This document shows positions 41,301-56,300 of a stretch of 64,000 nucleotides of DNA, in pieces. Where the stretch lies: the NCBI RefSeq assembly GCF_022682495.2, contig NC_071387.1, positions 148,598,347 to 148,662,346 of the forward strand. The letters run 5' to 3'. A model generated the notes under the pieces. The model saw only the letters and a list, made by a program, of their open reading frames with translations. It searched no databases and had not been told where the DNA came from. Numbering within the stretch: the first letter of the stretch is position 1; each line of letters opens with the position of its first letter. This DNA is from Desmodus rotundus (Eukaryota > Chordata > Mammalia > Chiroptera > Phyllostomidae). Position numbers and translations under genes: made by a program.

Positions 41301-44300
41301 CCACACCAGTGACCCAAAGCTTTGGGTGTTATGTATTTCTTTTTGTCCTTCAGACAGAAATAATGAATTACTCAGGATTCTGGGTGACAGGCAATATGAT
41401 AGACCTGTGCATGACCCCATGCTAGTTAAGAAAAAAGGAGATCCCGTTGCAAGGTCGTCTTCTCTTCCCTAGAAATAGTACTGAATGGTAACTAGTCCTT
41501 GAGGAATAATTCTGCACATGTCCGCACATGTATGTATAAGTGTATGTGTAGCTATACCTATAATATTGAATTATTAGAATTATGGCCTTTAGATGCTGGA
41601 TTCAAATATTGACTTCACCAAAATTCAAATTTTAGGTAAGTCATATTTAAAATCTCTGTGTTTCAGTTGCCTTAAAAATAAAGTAAATGCAATAACATGT
41701 ATCCCAGGAGATTGTTGTAAAAATGAAATGAAATGATGAGTATAAAGTGGCTTAGCATTCATTATTTTCTCCTTTCCTTCTATGTCTAAGTTTGTTAGAT
41801 AATGTTCAACTGTTTTTCATAAAGTTTTGATCCTTACAACTCATTGCTATATTACCACAAATGAGTAATTAATTTTCAAATACCACCACCATAATTTTCA
41901 GGTTGTCCTACTATTTTTTTCAAAACCCCAGGGGAGAGGAACAAGAGACCTCAGGATCTCTTCGCCCTGTGCTATTCTGTGTCTTTGAGAAGAGTATGCC
42001 TCAGCTGTCAGGGAAAACACAGACCCTCAGTTTATTGTCTTTGAGAACCCAGACTTGTGAGCCTTTGAGCAAGATTGGAAATTTTGCCCAAACTCCAAGT
42101 ATCATGTTCCTCCAGGTGACTAATGTCCTCTCTGTGGCCAGCTACTTCATCCAGGTCACGATCACCAATTTGGGGAGAATGTCGGCATTCAGTAAATACG
42201 AATAATCTGGCTGATTCATGCTGAATATTTTTCAGATGGGGAGAAAGCTTGATGCCAAAAGACATTTTTTGATGTTTGCCAACCTTTTATTTTCTTAAAT
42301 ATTTTAAAGATTTTATTTATTTACTTTTAGAGAGAGGGAAAGGAGGGAGAAAGAGGGAGAGAAACATCAACTGATTGCTTCTCCCTCACCCCCCACTGGG
42401 AACCTAGCCAGCAACCCAGACAGGTACTCTGACAGGGAGTCTAACCGGCAACCTTTTGGTTTGCAGGCCAGTGCTCAACCTACTGAGCCGCACCAGCCAG
42501 GACACCAAGCTTTTTCTTCTTAAATTGCTCTTTACCTCTCTTCACAAGGATGGATTTGGGTCTGTCTGCAGCATTTGAATGACCTGTGAAAAGGCCAGGT
42601 GGCTATAATTTATTATAAACAGGCCTTTAAAGTTTCAGATACAAGACAGCCTTAGTAGCTACCTTAAATTATAAGAAGTAAATCTGTAAGATACAGATTT
42701 ACAGAGAGAGTAAACAAACAGCTAAAGCGAAACTGGCTCGTAAAAACAACAGTGAGTAATCATAAGAGTAAAGTCCTACATATCCAGAGGGATGACCAAA
42801 GATTTCGAGTTCTGTCTGTTATTTTATCATCTCATTTAGTATTGGCTCAGCCCTTACATTCTTATGTGTGAAAATTAATGATATTTAGTATTTTTTTCCC
42901 AATAAGTAACACATGGATTGTACCTATTCTTTGGATGAAAAGTGGAACTACACAGTCTTTAGTCTGGCTAGACAAAAACAGCAGTAAGTAACAAATTTTT
43001 TAAATATCTTCATAAATATATATATTATAAACAGTTAAAATTTTTAGCCTTTGAAAAACTATCTTGTTTAAAACTAAAGTATTATATTATTCTTACTGAG
43101 CACAGGAATCTAAAGAAAAGTTTCAAATCAAAAGCTATTAATGTAAAAAAAAGTATAATTTTATGGTAAGATCGATATACATATTTTAGAATTGCTTTAA
43201 TTTTTGTTTCATTGGGTTTAATGTTTAGAATTAAGAGTATATCACATAGACATATATTGAAATATTTTTCAAATGTACCATTTCAAACGTGTCACATGTT
43301 CCTTTGTAGAATTATTCCCTGAAATGCAAGTTTCAGATTCTGACCATGACTGGGTGATTTTAAATGTCAATATGACTGGATATTATAGAGTTAACTATGA
43401 TAAATTAGGTTGGAAGAAATTAAATCAACAGCTTGAAAAAGATCCTAAGGTAAGATTATTTTTATACCTTTTACTAAGTAAATATCGTAAATATTGCACT
43501 CTCTAGCCTTTCAGAGTTGAGCTTTTATGAACCTGCCTGGTGGGGAAGAGACCCTCCCCTCATTTCTTATTCTTAGAAAAGGGAGATTTTGGTTGAATGT
43601 ATTGTGTTTTTGAACATTAATCTCACTTGATGTTAGTCAAGTTACTTAAATGTTCTGCTTTCATTTCTTCACTTTCAAATGGAAATAATATATTTTTGTT
43701 ATTTATCATGAGGACTAGAGACAATGTAGGTAAACATATACTTAAAATTTCTAAGCGCATAATAGGTGTGCAGTATATGCTAGAAAATGTTAATTTTATA
43801 AAAATTATTTCTTAATCTCTCAGAGGGGAGATTTTAATTCACAAAATATCAATAATAATCCAATATCACTTTAAATTGTGAAACAACTCTAAATCATTAT
43901 TCAATATGTAAATATTAAAATGTTGGCTAGCTCCAATCAGTAAAATTTTAATTGGTTAAATTAAACCAAATATCCATTGGTGGAGACAGATGCTGGCTTA
44001 GAAGTCTACAGGGTTGGCCACGCTGTGGACCCTTGGGCAGGTCATTGAGACTCCATTTGTAAAAGTAGAGTGTTGAACTAAAAGAAATCTTAGGTGTCTC
44101 TCTGAAAGTTCTCTGAGATGAGCATGTAGCATCCTCTCTACCAGAAGAAGCATTAAAGAACATTGGTCCAGACCTTGGATTTTGGGTCAGGTAGATTTGT
44201 GTTTATATTTTTGTTCATCATTTACCAGGTGTGTGACCTTAGGCCTCTTATTTGGCCAGTCATGCCTCAGTTTCTTTATCTGTATAATAATGGGTATAAC

Positions 44301-47300
44301 AGACCAACCTTAAAGGGTTGTTGCAAAGACTAAAGAAAGTGATGCATGTGTTATGTTTAACAAAGGACTGACAATTCAGGCATTCAGAACACATTCAGTA
44401 ATTTTTAAAAATTATTGTACTTTTGAATAAAGCTACAAAAACCACTTATGGGAATGTTTTGTTCTAACATCTTTTTCAGAGCAGCTAGATTCTTGTTGAT
44501 TTCTAAGGGCACTCTTGGCTAAGGAAGTACTAGGGCATGTCATTGTAGCAATGATTTCTTGAAACCACTGTAGATTTACTTACTTAAACACTGAGGTCAG
44601 TTACTCCTACAACATAATTGGTGAGAAAATAAAAATATTTCAATTATTAATATTAATGTATAAAATGAGTGATTACTTGCCAGGAAAGAAATGAGACTAC
44701 TACCAAGGAAAGAATTAAGCTTGGCTTGCTCAGATGTTGAAAAGGATGTAGTGAAGATACATTTTCTAGGACCAAATATATGAAACTGCTGGGAGGTGTT
44801 GACAGAATTCTGTGGGAGGCCCCGTGCATCCTTAGGACACTAATGCTGAGACAGAGTCCTGTGGTGGCCTGGCAGTGCCACGGAGCTCAAACAGAAGCCT
44901 CAGGACTTAGGGAGGAGATCGACCCCTGCCTTTCCATGATTCAAAGGGGGGCTCTGTTGGTGGTGGTGTGTCAAAGTAGTAAAATCTTGAGAAGAGATAC
45001 ATCATTTAAAGAGTACTTCAGTATTACCAAAGCTGTGCTAAATAATATTTATTGAAGGCTTCCTATGCCAAAAAATTCCCCTGACCATGATTTGGGCATC
45101 GTAATACAATTGAATGTGTAATTTCTGTTTTGGAGGGGCCTTTTAAACTTGGCTTCCTGTTTTATTTTTTAACATGCTGTTTTCAGGGAGTATTTTGGCA
45201 AAACTCTCTGCTATTTAAGCCTTATGATTCACGTCTAGAGGGATCATTTATCAAAAACAGATGTATAATAAATAAATTGTGGGGAATACCCTTAGTAATG
45301 ATCATTTCTCTGCACGAGACAATTCACGTGAAAGTGTTTTGTAAGCAGCAATGATCTTTAAATGTTGTTATTCTTTTGAAAATTGTTTTTTTTACTAAAA
45401 AATGTTCTCATCTTTTCTGCACATATTGGGGTCTAATTTGTAGGCTATTCCTGTTATTCACAGACTACAGCTGATTGATGATGCCTTTTCCTTGTCTAAG
45501 TGAGTATATATTCTTCTCTCATGGTTTTGAGTGTACCTTGAGAACTTCATCATTACGAACTTCGTCACGTCACTGTGAAGCTGGTTCTTTAGTATATCCA
45601 GGCTCTAGCTTATCAAGATTAGGATCAAATTCTGTGGTTATAGTGGAATTTTATTACATAAAACTTTCCGGAATATGCAACAACTTGAGGGAATTACACG
45701 AGGCGAAATAAGCCAGTCACAAAAAGACAAATACTGTATGATTCTGCTTATATGAGGTCATCAGAGTCTTCAAATTATAAGCAGAAAGTAGAATGGAGGC
45801 TCTCAGGGGCTGGGGGAAAGGGGACGGGGGAGATGCTATTTAATGAGTACAGAGTTTCAGTTTTACAAATGAGAAGAGTTAAGGAGGTGGATGGTGGTGA
45901 TGGTTGTACCACATTATGAATGTATTTAATACCAATGAACTGTACACTTAAAAATGATTACACTGGTAAATTTGTATGTGTATTTTTCCACAATAAAAAA
46001 GAAAAAAACCCACAATTTAAAAAGTTTTATCAGGAAAGAGCAATAGAAAGCAATGCTTTCTCCAACAATTTGAGAGGAAGAATATGTTCTTTCTCAAGTC
46101 CAAACATGGCAGTCAATTATATCAAAGTCCTATATATTTTCAATTGAATTGGATTTGGTAAAATAACATTTAAAATGGTCATGGAAAAAGTTTTTAAAGG
46201 ATCTTAAAAGATCAGCAAAGACAATTCAATGTTTTAAAAGGAACCCTTTAAAGGAAAAGTTTGAAAAGGAGGCAGTAGAAAAGATATAAATAGAAAAAAG
46301 ATAATAGTGTTTAAATATTTATAGGATTATTTTTAAAAGTATAAGAATCATTATTTTAATGTATTAGCCAGGAATAAAAACTTAGGTAAACTGCAAGTGA
46401 TTCAGGCTTGCTTCTGTAAACTCTAGTAAATGTTAAAATGGGTTATTTAGGAGGATCGTGGATGTGTTCATATTTTTCTGTAATATTGAGGGTTAAGGAA
46501 ATAAAGTAGCTGACATTAAAAAAAAAGAGTTGTTGGAAATAAATAGACTTTGACCTGAGATTTTGAAGTGATTTATGCTACCCAAGGGTGATGGCTGTAG
46601 GTATAATTTTAATGAGATATGGCCTGTATTTTAACATATTATAAAATTATCGATTTTATTTATATCATATTTATTCAATATAAGCTGTTGGTAAGTACTT
46701 AGCCAGGTAAATTGATATATGTTCAGAATTTAAATTTTCAGGCAACAAAGTAAAGGAAAATCTACATGATAAATTATCTAGTATGTTCTTTCTTTGGCTT
46801 GTCATATTTCTTGAATGAATGTCTGCTCATTTCATCCTTCATTTCCTTACTACTTCTTCCCTCTGTGACCTGCAGCGCACTTCCTTGCTCACTACTTTTG
46901 CTGATCCTCCTCTCTAAGATTGCCATGAAAGTGATACTGTTGATCACATCCTCCTGGAAACTGCTTTTTTGGCCTCCTGATACTCCAATATGCAAAATCA
47001 ATTCTCCTCATGTATCTGACTTCTTCTTCCTGCTGCAGTGAGCATCCTCAAGACCAGTGATGGTTCTGTTATTTTCTTCAATCTTTCCTTTGGATGACTC
47101 AGGTATTTTTTATTTCAGCAATTATTCTATTATGTACATGTACAGTGCCTAGAAGATAGAAGGCACTCAATAACTGTGGAAGATATGGTGGTGACTTCTA
47201 AATCTACATATCTATTTCTCTCTTCATGTCTTCTGTTTACCCTGTGGTTGTTTAAATTCAGCACCCAAGACACTGAATGTTTTTCTGCCTCTAAATTGTT

Positions 47301-50300
47301 CCTGCTATCATTTTTTTTCTCTATCAAAGGTACCACTCTTCTTCCCATCGCCCAAACTTGAAACATCAGAGATATCCTGAACTCCTCTACATTTCCCAAA
47401 GAGTCACCATGTCTTCTTACCAATTTGTTCTTGGGAAAGTCTTGGATTCTCACCTTTCTTACTACCTTCACTGCTTCCATACTAAGCCAAGCTTTCATGG
47501 TCTTTTGCTTGGCCTATTGCATTAGCTTCTAGCCTTTAGTTCCTTTGAATTCCCATCTTCTTCAGCACAAGTGCAATAACATTTTTTAGGCATTGATTTC
47601 ATGATGTTACCCAGTTGTCTAAACACCTTTCCACCACATGTAAACTCTTCGTCCAGACATTCATGGCTCTCCACAGTTTTAATCCACCTTTCCAATTAAG
47701 TTCCACCTCTTACCTATACACAAAATAAGTCCTCTCATTCAGTTAGCTTGGTCTGCCCATCATATTAATTCCCACTTTAACTTCTTTGTCCTGTCTTCCC
47801 CTTTTTTGCTACCCACTTCAATCCTACCCACGCTTCATTGTCCTTCTCAAATTCTTCCCTCAGGAGCCCTTTGCTGATTTTTTCATCACATGCATATGTT
47901 TTCCTTCTTTGCAACTTTATTTTATTTATTGCTTTTTTAGGACATTTTGTTAACAGCTGCTTATGTGAAAATCTCGGTTCCTCACTGAGGAAATAAGCTC
48001 CTCAGTGGTAGGCAAGTGTAATGTCCTATATTCTAGTTTATGCTGACAGAACATGAGCTAGAGAATGATTTTTAATTAATACTTGTTGAATGGAAATTAT
48101 ATTCATAAGAATGCATACTAAGTGCAGAAATACTGCTTTGCCAAATTGAAATGGAGGATCTGTCAACATTGCTTGGTTCCCATCTTATCAATGAGAGGGG
48201 ACTTGTACCCTCCAGCTTCCTGATTTCACATATCTTATCGAAGTCAGGCCTTGAAGCATGGAACAAACATGGAATGTGTGCAAATCACTTAGCAAGTGAA
48301 GGTTTTTTAGTTTTTGTTTTTAAACCAAACAGAAACAATTATATTGAGATTGAAACAGCACTTGATTTAACCAAGTACCTTGCTGAAGAAGATGAAATCA
48401 TAGTATGGCATGCAGTCTTGGTGAACCTGCTACCCAGGAATTTTGTTTCTGATGTGAACAACTATGATATATACCCATTATTGAAGGTAATTTCATTCTT
48501 TGTTATGTGGTTTAAAAGAACTCATTCTTCCTCTTTCTATACTCCAAAGAGCACCTGTGAAACAGGCCTTTTCAGAAGTAATAGTCTATTATATTAGTTC
48601 CATACATATATTCATTTTTTAGGAATGACTGATTATTCTTTTAAAAAAATACCTTAGTCATAAACCTGGTCTTAGATATGAGTATGATGGAAGTTTGGAG
48701 TCCTGGCTGGTACAGCTCACTGGATTGAGTGCCAGCCTGCAAGCCAAAAGGTTGCCAGTTCAGTTCCCAGTCAGGGCACATGCCTGGGTTGCAGGCCATG
48801 TCCCCAGCTGAGGGTAGGTGGAGAGGCAACCAATTGATATTTCTCTTTCTCCCTCTTTCCCCCTCTTTCTAAAAAATATAAAATAAAATCTTAAAAAAAA
48901 AAAGAAGTTTGGAAAGGTACTTAATTCTTATTGAAGTCATGTGTCCTAACCCTAACCCTAAGAAACCAGAAGTGGACAGAAATAGTATGCCTTTTTTCTT
49001 ACAGAAAAGAATAGTATGTATTAATAGCTATTTTTCCTGAAAGAGTGTTAGTCAACAGAATGACTTTTAACAATCCTGTATTCATAATTGAAATACTCTG
49101 ATTTATAGGGCCAGCACTTAAAACCAAAGAGATGTTTTCTAGAAAAACTAAAAGTTTCAAAGCTGCTATTGATGGTGCAGAGAGAGAGAGGGAAATTAGA
49201 ATTAATGAATGAAGAAATAACATGCCATCATAATGAATGATATAAAAGGAGCAAAGTTCCATTATTAGGTTTTAAACAGTGATCGTAAAAAAAGACAGCG
49301 CTGGTAAAATCAAAGCAAAAGTTAGGGAGCACCCCTCCGGAGAGTTAAGGGCCACAAACAAACCAGAAGGTAAGTCAGGTGGTGAAGATTCCGAGGGAGT
49401 GGCTGGGCAGTGTGAGGGCGAGATCACAAATACCTCGGGGCTCTAGACTTTCTTTTCTCTTCTGTCCAAAGTGCTGATGGGAACTTACTTGAATGAGGGC
49501 ACAGTGAGCAACAGAAGGCACTTCAATATTTGTGGGATTGAGGTGGCTCATTGATAATATCTGGTGACTGGTTTTGGGTAAATAAGTAAGAACTAATTAT
49601 CTGTTTTGTTTTTTAATTTTATTGATTATGCTATACAGTTGTCCAGATTTTTTCCCCCTTTGCCCTCCTCCACGCAGCACCTCCCACTCCCTCAGGCAAT
49701 CCACCCACCATTGTTCATGTCCATGGGTCATGCATATAAGTTCTTTGGCTACTCCATTTCCTATACTGTACTTTACATCCCCATGGCTATTCTGTAACTA
49801 CCTATCAAAGAGTTTCAATGAATGATACCTAGTTATTCTCAAGGATGTATATATTGTAAATATATGTTTATAATTCTATTATTTACCAGCTGATAGTTCA
49901 ATTGAAGAAATTTTATTTCGGATTTACAGCTTAAATTTATCTAAGGCATAAATCAATTTTCCTTATTTTCTTGGCAGTATATATATTAAACATGGAAGTT
50001 TTAAAGTAGGAAGTTAGTTTTAAATTTTTATATTTTTTCTCATTTTTGAAGACAACCAGAAATGGATAGGGTGATATTAAATGATAATGATAGCTAATAT
50101 TTATTTATTTATGTGCCAGGCAGTGTGCTTACATATATTTTTAGTCCCCCCAAAACTGTAATATTGGTATTATTGCAAATCCCATCTCTTTTGTATGAGC
50201 AAACTGAACCTAGGTAAGTTAAAAAATAAACCAGCTACACATTACTAACACATAAAGGTGATTTCTGAAGAAATATCTGTCACTATTAATGTCTTTTCAG

Positions 50301-53300
50301 ATAAGGAGAAATACAGTGCAAATTCAGTGTTGTGAGCCAAAACTAACAGTATATTTTCTTTTCTGTTTATAGAAGTATCTATTAAAGAGATTTAACTCAA
50401 TATGGAATATTTATTCAACTATAATTCGTGGAAATGTGGCAGCACTGCAAGATGACTATTTAGCTCTGTAAGTATTTTTTGAACAGTGATAATTGCAAAC
50501 AATGATTCATATTAATAGATAGGCTTTCAGATTTACATAAGATCTTAATAACTAAGATTCATTGAGAGATTTTGCATGTGATATTTTTAGAACAGTAGGT
50601 TGAGATTGATGAGCTACATGTATTCTAATAGGAAATAATAGTTAGCGATCTCCATTTACTGGAAAAGCACATTTGTGTATACACAGGAATTTATAGCTCT
50701 ATATTCTCAAATCTTAGGCTACTGGTTGAAACTGTAAGTGTGTCATACTATTGGTGAAGGGTTGTGCTAAGCAAAGTCAGCCTGTACCAATTAATTGAAA
50801 GGCATGGGAAGGCCACAGGGGAAAAGGATCCCTTCTATATATTATTGGTGACAGAAATCCTACCATTGTACAAATTTGGTGAGAGAGGTTGCCAGTGAAA
50901 TATATCAGTCATTGTGTGTGATCCCAAGTGTGTGATCACAAATGATTTTCACATCATTGGTTTGGTGAGGAGAGTAAGCATGTGGTTGTGATGGTGTGGG
51001 AAAGGGGTGGAAGTCAAAATACAGCTGTGGTATTGCTGATCTCCCCGGGACCCAAGGTTTTTTTGTGTGTGCTGGGCTTCTAGATTTAGGGAAGGAGTTT
51101 ATAATCAACAATGGTGTAGGGATTCTATTTACAGTACTAGTCAAATCAAGCTGAAATCAATTAGACCAAACAAGAAATACGGAGTACACAAAATGTGATT
51201 ATCTCTTGTAAGTATCCTCTGAGAGAGGAGAAAATTTCAGTGCTGGGGCCTGTGACTGGAAGGACGGAGTTGAATGGACAAGCGGATGGAAGACGGGGAA
51301 GACTAACTGGGGTAGTAAGTGTGGTGTCATTTGTGAGTAAACAGGAAGGCCAAAGAGTGCTCAGTCAGGCAGCACACCTGTTAACTAGCCATATTCTTGG
51401 ACTAGTTAATTGGATGAAGTAACCTGCTTTTTGTAGCATCCCCAAACCAGTTCTCTTTGGAGCAATCTTGCTGCAGCCAGCTTGGGATGGGTGGGGAGAG
51501 GGAGTGTGTGTAAATGAATGCTCAGAGCTGCTTCACAGACGGCCTCCACCCTTGGACATTCATTCCACTTCTGCGTATGGGAAGGTCAAGTCACGCTGGG
51601 TTGAAAGGAGAGGGTGGAGTAATAAGGGTTCAGCCCTTGCATTTCCTGGAAATGTATGGACAGTTTGAATTTCTTTGCATCTGACCCCAAACTTGGGGAG
51701 TGTAGGAATACACATCTCAGGTACCACTTATCTGGATTTATTGTTGTTCTTCACTCTAGTCTTTTGAAATTACTTCATTTTGAACCATAATATGTACCCC
51801 TTCTTGATTCTGACTCTGGCCTGTGGGGTCTGTGTGTTGTGGCTGTGACCAACAAATTCACACGGACTACAGAAGTCCTGTGGAGAAAAAGGGATGGCAG
51901 GCCGCTCTCTAAGTGAGAGAGAGGGCTCTGACCCCTGCCTGGACAGGCTTTTATTGCTTTTCTGGGTACGTTACATCTAGGATGGTCCTCATGTACCATG
52001 CACAGGTTCCCTGTAGGTGATTACCTTTTACAGATAACAAAGAAAAGAATGTTGCTAATTATTTCAAAGAGAAAGGATATTTGCAAATGCAAGGGGAAAA
52101 GTGGTTGAACTGGTTACACTCCATACTTGGGAGGTTTAGAACAGATTTTAGGAAGTTACTTTAAAGATACGAATAAACTTAGAGTTTTATAAAACAGGCC
52201 ACTTGTTTTCTACACACTCCCTGCTTTTTTAAGGGAGCATCTGCTGTGTTGGGAAGGGCAGGATAAACCCACACCTGTGAACTTGGCCAAGACTAGGACT
52301 TAAGGCCATGTCAGGGTGTCCCGATATGTGCCTGTCAGCTGTTGATGTGACTGTTGCATACAAATAAAAAAAATTGATTTTTGCTTAGGTAAAAAAAATA
52401 AATAAATAAAGATACACAGTGAGCATCTGCTGCCTCAATGCAGGGTGAGGGGGCCTTAGCAGAAAGCAAGCCTCAGGGCAGCCTAGGCACAGAGCAGCCT
52501 GGTCCCCCCCCCCCCCGCCGGGGAAAAACTGTCTGTGGGCTCGGCTCCTGTGTGCCGACATGCTCCCCATTAGTTTTCCGAATAGGGGCTGGGCTACATT
52601 CGCCATACCATGCGGATAGGTACCCTATACCTTCTCAGCTATAGAAACAAAACGAAAACCTCTATTCTTTTTCTGGAGATAAATATAATAGCCAGGAGGA
52701 GTTGAAGAAGAAACAGAAGCTTAAGCACGGAAAAGCACATTGTTAAAGGAGAGAAACAGACCTTTCCCTTTCCTTTCCATGTATAAAGAACTTTGTTTTT
52801 GAGAGTATTAGATCAAATACCCTAAAGTCATTTTTTATCCACAAGGCAATCATTGTAAAAGGGAGGAAAAATAAATTGATAACAGATGTGGAGTGTGTGT
52901 ACGCTGTGTGTGACTGAGGGAGATGAAGGATGGCAGTGATTTCTTTCTAACTTTAAAAAAAATACTGTCTTAGGAGCTTCTTTGGTGCCTGAGAGCCTCT
53001 CAGCAAACATTTCTCTGACTCTTAAACACATTTGTTATCCACAAAGCCTTTTTTTAAAGCAAACCTGATGTTATTGGAAGGATGTTTTAAAATACCGATA
53101 GTTTTATGAAACATATTCTTGGAGGCAGAAAAATAATGTAATGACACAAAATAAAATGTTTTTCTTTGACTTTTCCTTCAAGTATATCACTGGAAAACTT
53201 TTTTGGCGCTGTATGTTTCTTGGGCCTTGAAGACTGTCTTCAGCTCTCAAGAGAACTCTTCAAAACCTGGATGAACTACCCGGAGAATGAGTAAGAGTGA

Positions 53301-56300
53301 TATTGTAATTGCCCTTGATTTTGTCCTGTTTCAACGCCGTCAATTCCTCTACCTTTCTGATGCTCTCACTCTGGGAGTGATTATTTTTGTTTTCACTTGG
53401 TTCATGCCTCCCTCCTACTAGCTTTTCAGGTATCCTTTTGTTAGAAAAAAAATTGTCTAGCCTAGGTCTATGCATAACAATGAGATTGTCACCCAGTGCC
53501 TGCCATTGCCAGCGTGTGCCTGTCATTACCAGTGTGTGCCTGCCATTGCCAGCGTGTGCCTGTCATTACCAGTGTGTGCCTGCCATTGCCATCGTGTGCC
53601 TGTCATTACCAGCATGTGCCTGCCATTGCCAGCTTGTGCCTGTCATTACCAGTGTGTGCCTGCCATTGCCAGCATGTGCCTGTCATTGCCGGTGTGTGCC
53701 TGTCATTACCAGTGTGTGCCTGTCATTACCAGTGTGTGCCTGCCATTGCCAGCTTGTGCCTGTCATTGCCAGCGTGTGCCTGCCATTGCCAGTGTGTGCC
53801 TGTCATTACCAGTGTGTGCCTGTCATTGCCAGCTTGTGCCTGCCATTGCCAGCGTGTGCCTGCCATTGCCAGCGTGTGCCTGTCATTACCAGTGTGTGCC
53901 TGCCATTGCCAGCGTGTGCCTGTCATTACCAGTGTGTGCCTGCCATTGCCAGCGTGTGCCTGCCATTACCAGTGTGTGCCTGCCATTGCCAGCGTGTGCC
54001 TGCCATTACCAGTGTGTGCCTGCCATTGCCAGTGTGTGCCTGCCGTTGCCAGCGTGTGCCTGCCGTTGCTGGCGTGTGCCTGCCATTGCCAGTGCCTTTT
54101 TCTCTGTGAGTTTGCTGTCTCACTGAGACTAAGACTCTATTCTTTTGGTTTTATTATATTACCTCTAATATGGCACCTTAGATAGACTCTTAGGAAATGT
54201 GATAATAAGATATAAGACCAAACATTATCAGCATATATTACTGTTTATACTATTCTAATTTACTTCTCCCTTAAAACCGTTAGTTTCTAAACTGATTCGA
54301 TGTTCTTGTTTCCTGACAATAAGACTCATGACAGTTCCCACAGCTGCCTTCCTAGATCCCTCCTTTTGGTCTTTATATCTGAGATCTCAACTTTTTTCCT
54401 AGATGTATAGTTCTAGACAAACATACAACTTAAGTACTATGAGGAATATCATTGCATGTTATACTTTACAGAATACCTTATCCAATTAAAACTGTGATTT
54501 TATGTTATGGCATTGCCTTGGGAAGTGATAAAGAATGGGACTTTTTGTTAAGTATCTACGCCAATAACACAAAGGAGGAAGAAAGAATTCAACTTATTTA
54601 TGCAATGAGCTGCAGTAAAGACCCATGGATACTTAACAGGTGATTATGATCAACTTACCTTGACAGTTCCTGATGGGCCCTGGCAGGGGGGTTCAGTTGA
54701 CTGGAGAGCCATCCTGGGCAGCCGTCCTGGGCATCCTGGGTTCAATTCCTGGTCAGGACACATACCTAGGTTGTGGGTTTGGTGCCTGGCGTATGCGGAA
54801 GGCAACTGATTGCTGTTTCTCTCTCACATTTCTGCTTCTCTCTCTCTAAAATCAATAAAAACATATCCATGGATGAAGATTAAGGATATGTTTTTATTAA
54901 GGATTATTAAGGATTAAAAAAGTCCCTGGTGGAAGAATGCAATTAATTAACCAAAGGGAGAACTGTGCATCATTAACTTAGAATTATATGGGGTTTTGAT
55001 TCCATTTATTTAAATTTTCATATTGGATGATTTTTACATATTTATTTTTTGCAAATGTATTTTTTTAGATTTATGGAATATGCTATCTCTACATCTCCAT
55101 TCAATTTTAATGACACAAATATAATTGAAGTTGTCGCAGCATCTGAAGTTGGCCGGTATGTCGCAAAAGACTTTTTAGTCAACAATTGGCAAGCTGTGAG
55201 TGAAAGGTAAGAAGGAAATGTGAGACCACCCTTTCATTTAGGTCTCAGGTTTGGTGCTAGAAGCACAGCTGTAGTCTGGCTAGGTCACAACAGTCCCTTG
55301 CACTGGCTAGAAAAGTGATGATGTTTTCCTGCGTTCAGTCTCACCATAAACTGTCAGTGTGATGGAAGAGAAGGTCACTTATCCTCAGTTTTGGCTCTGT
55401 ATGAAAACAGATTTGCATGGGATAGTTTTACACAACAATTTCCCCATTGTGCCCGCTAAGAAGTTTGAAACACAGATCAGAGCAAGTCACGTTTTTTTGG
55501 TATGCACACATATCATCTGTTCATCTGTTTTGTGAAGTACATCACCGTATCATTAAGAAACAACGATGCCCATTATTATTTCAGCCTGGACGTTGCTCGT
55601 GTGTTTTATTTGTCATATTCCCTTTATATATCTGGATTCCATATTCTTGAACTTTTTTATACTTCTCATAATTTAAGATTAGTTTGCTTGCTTTCTAACC
55701 TATCTATTGGGTAAAATATATATTGATGTGCAAATATGAGACATTATACCCTTGATGGCTGGTCTTTCTAGAACATTATTTAATCATACGTCCCTCATAA
55801 TCACGTACTGTAGAGTTAGCAGATACAGTGTAGCCAACAGTTCATGTCCAAACACCTGTAAAGTTGGAAGATACTTTTTATAAATAAGTTCTTTTGAAAC
55901 AGAAAGTATGTTTAGAATAAAAATGTTTTAGAATGTGAATATAGTTCTCTAAAAGAACAAAATAACGAAATGGGATAGGTTTTTTTGTGGTCATTTATTA
56001 ATCACCTCTACAACACCAAATAATGTGGTTTTAAATAAGAAATTTAAAACATATAGATAAAAGCTTATTTGTATAGTACCGTTTACTGGCTTACCAGTAG
56101 AATATACATAGGCTACTCACATATTGAGAAAATTGCCTTTATCTCCTGTTTTAAGTTATTCATCATTCTAGGTTCATCGTTTCAGAGGGCCTTATGAATT
56201 CCTTAAGTTTCCTGGGATTCCAGGACCTTGGGGTAAATGTTGTCTCCATTTTCACTAAAAATCATTAAAGATAATCCCCTCCTTCCTAGGTCCTACTTCT

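Larger units (their letters stand above)
41058..42906 (+). other. LVRN: LVRN intron 10
   Basis: 1.85 kb. Holds a MIR-like relic (about 41590-41750, minus) and a VES SINE; the remainder is unique-looking. Confidence 0.6.

Noticed and set aside
48151..48332. Open frame extending upstream of exon 14
   Set aside because: The region before 48333 is intronic: clear acceptor at 48331-48332 and phase match with exon 13.
53387..54185. Three overlapping 218-240 codon open frames rich in Cys, Pro and Ala
   Set aside because: They are the three readings of a 20-base tandem repeat without stop codons; no gene features.
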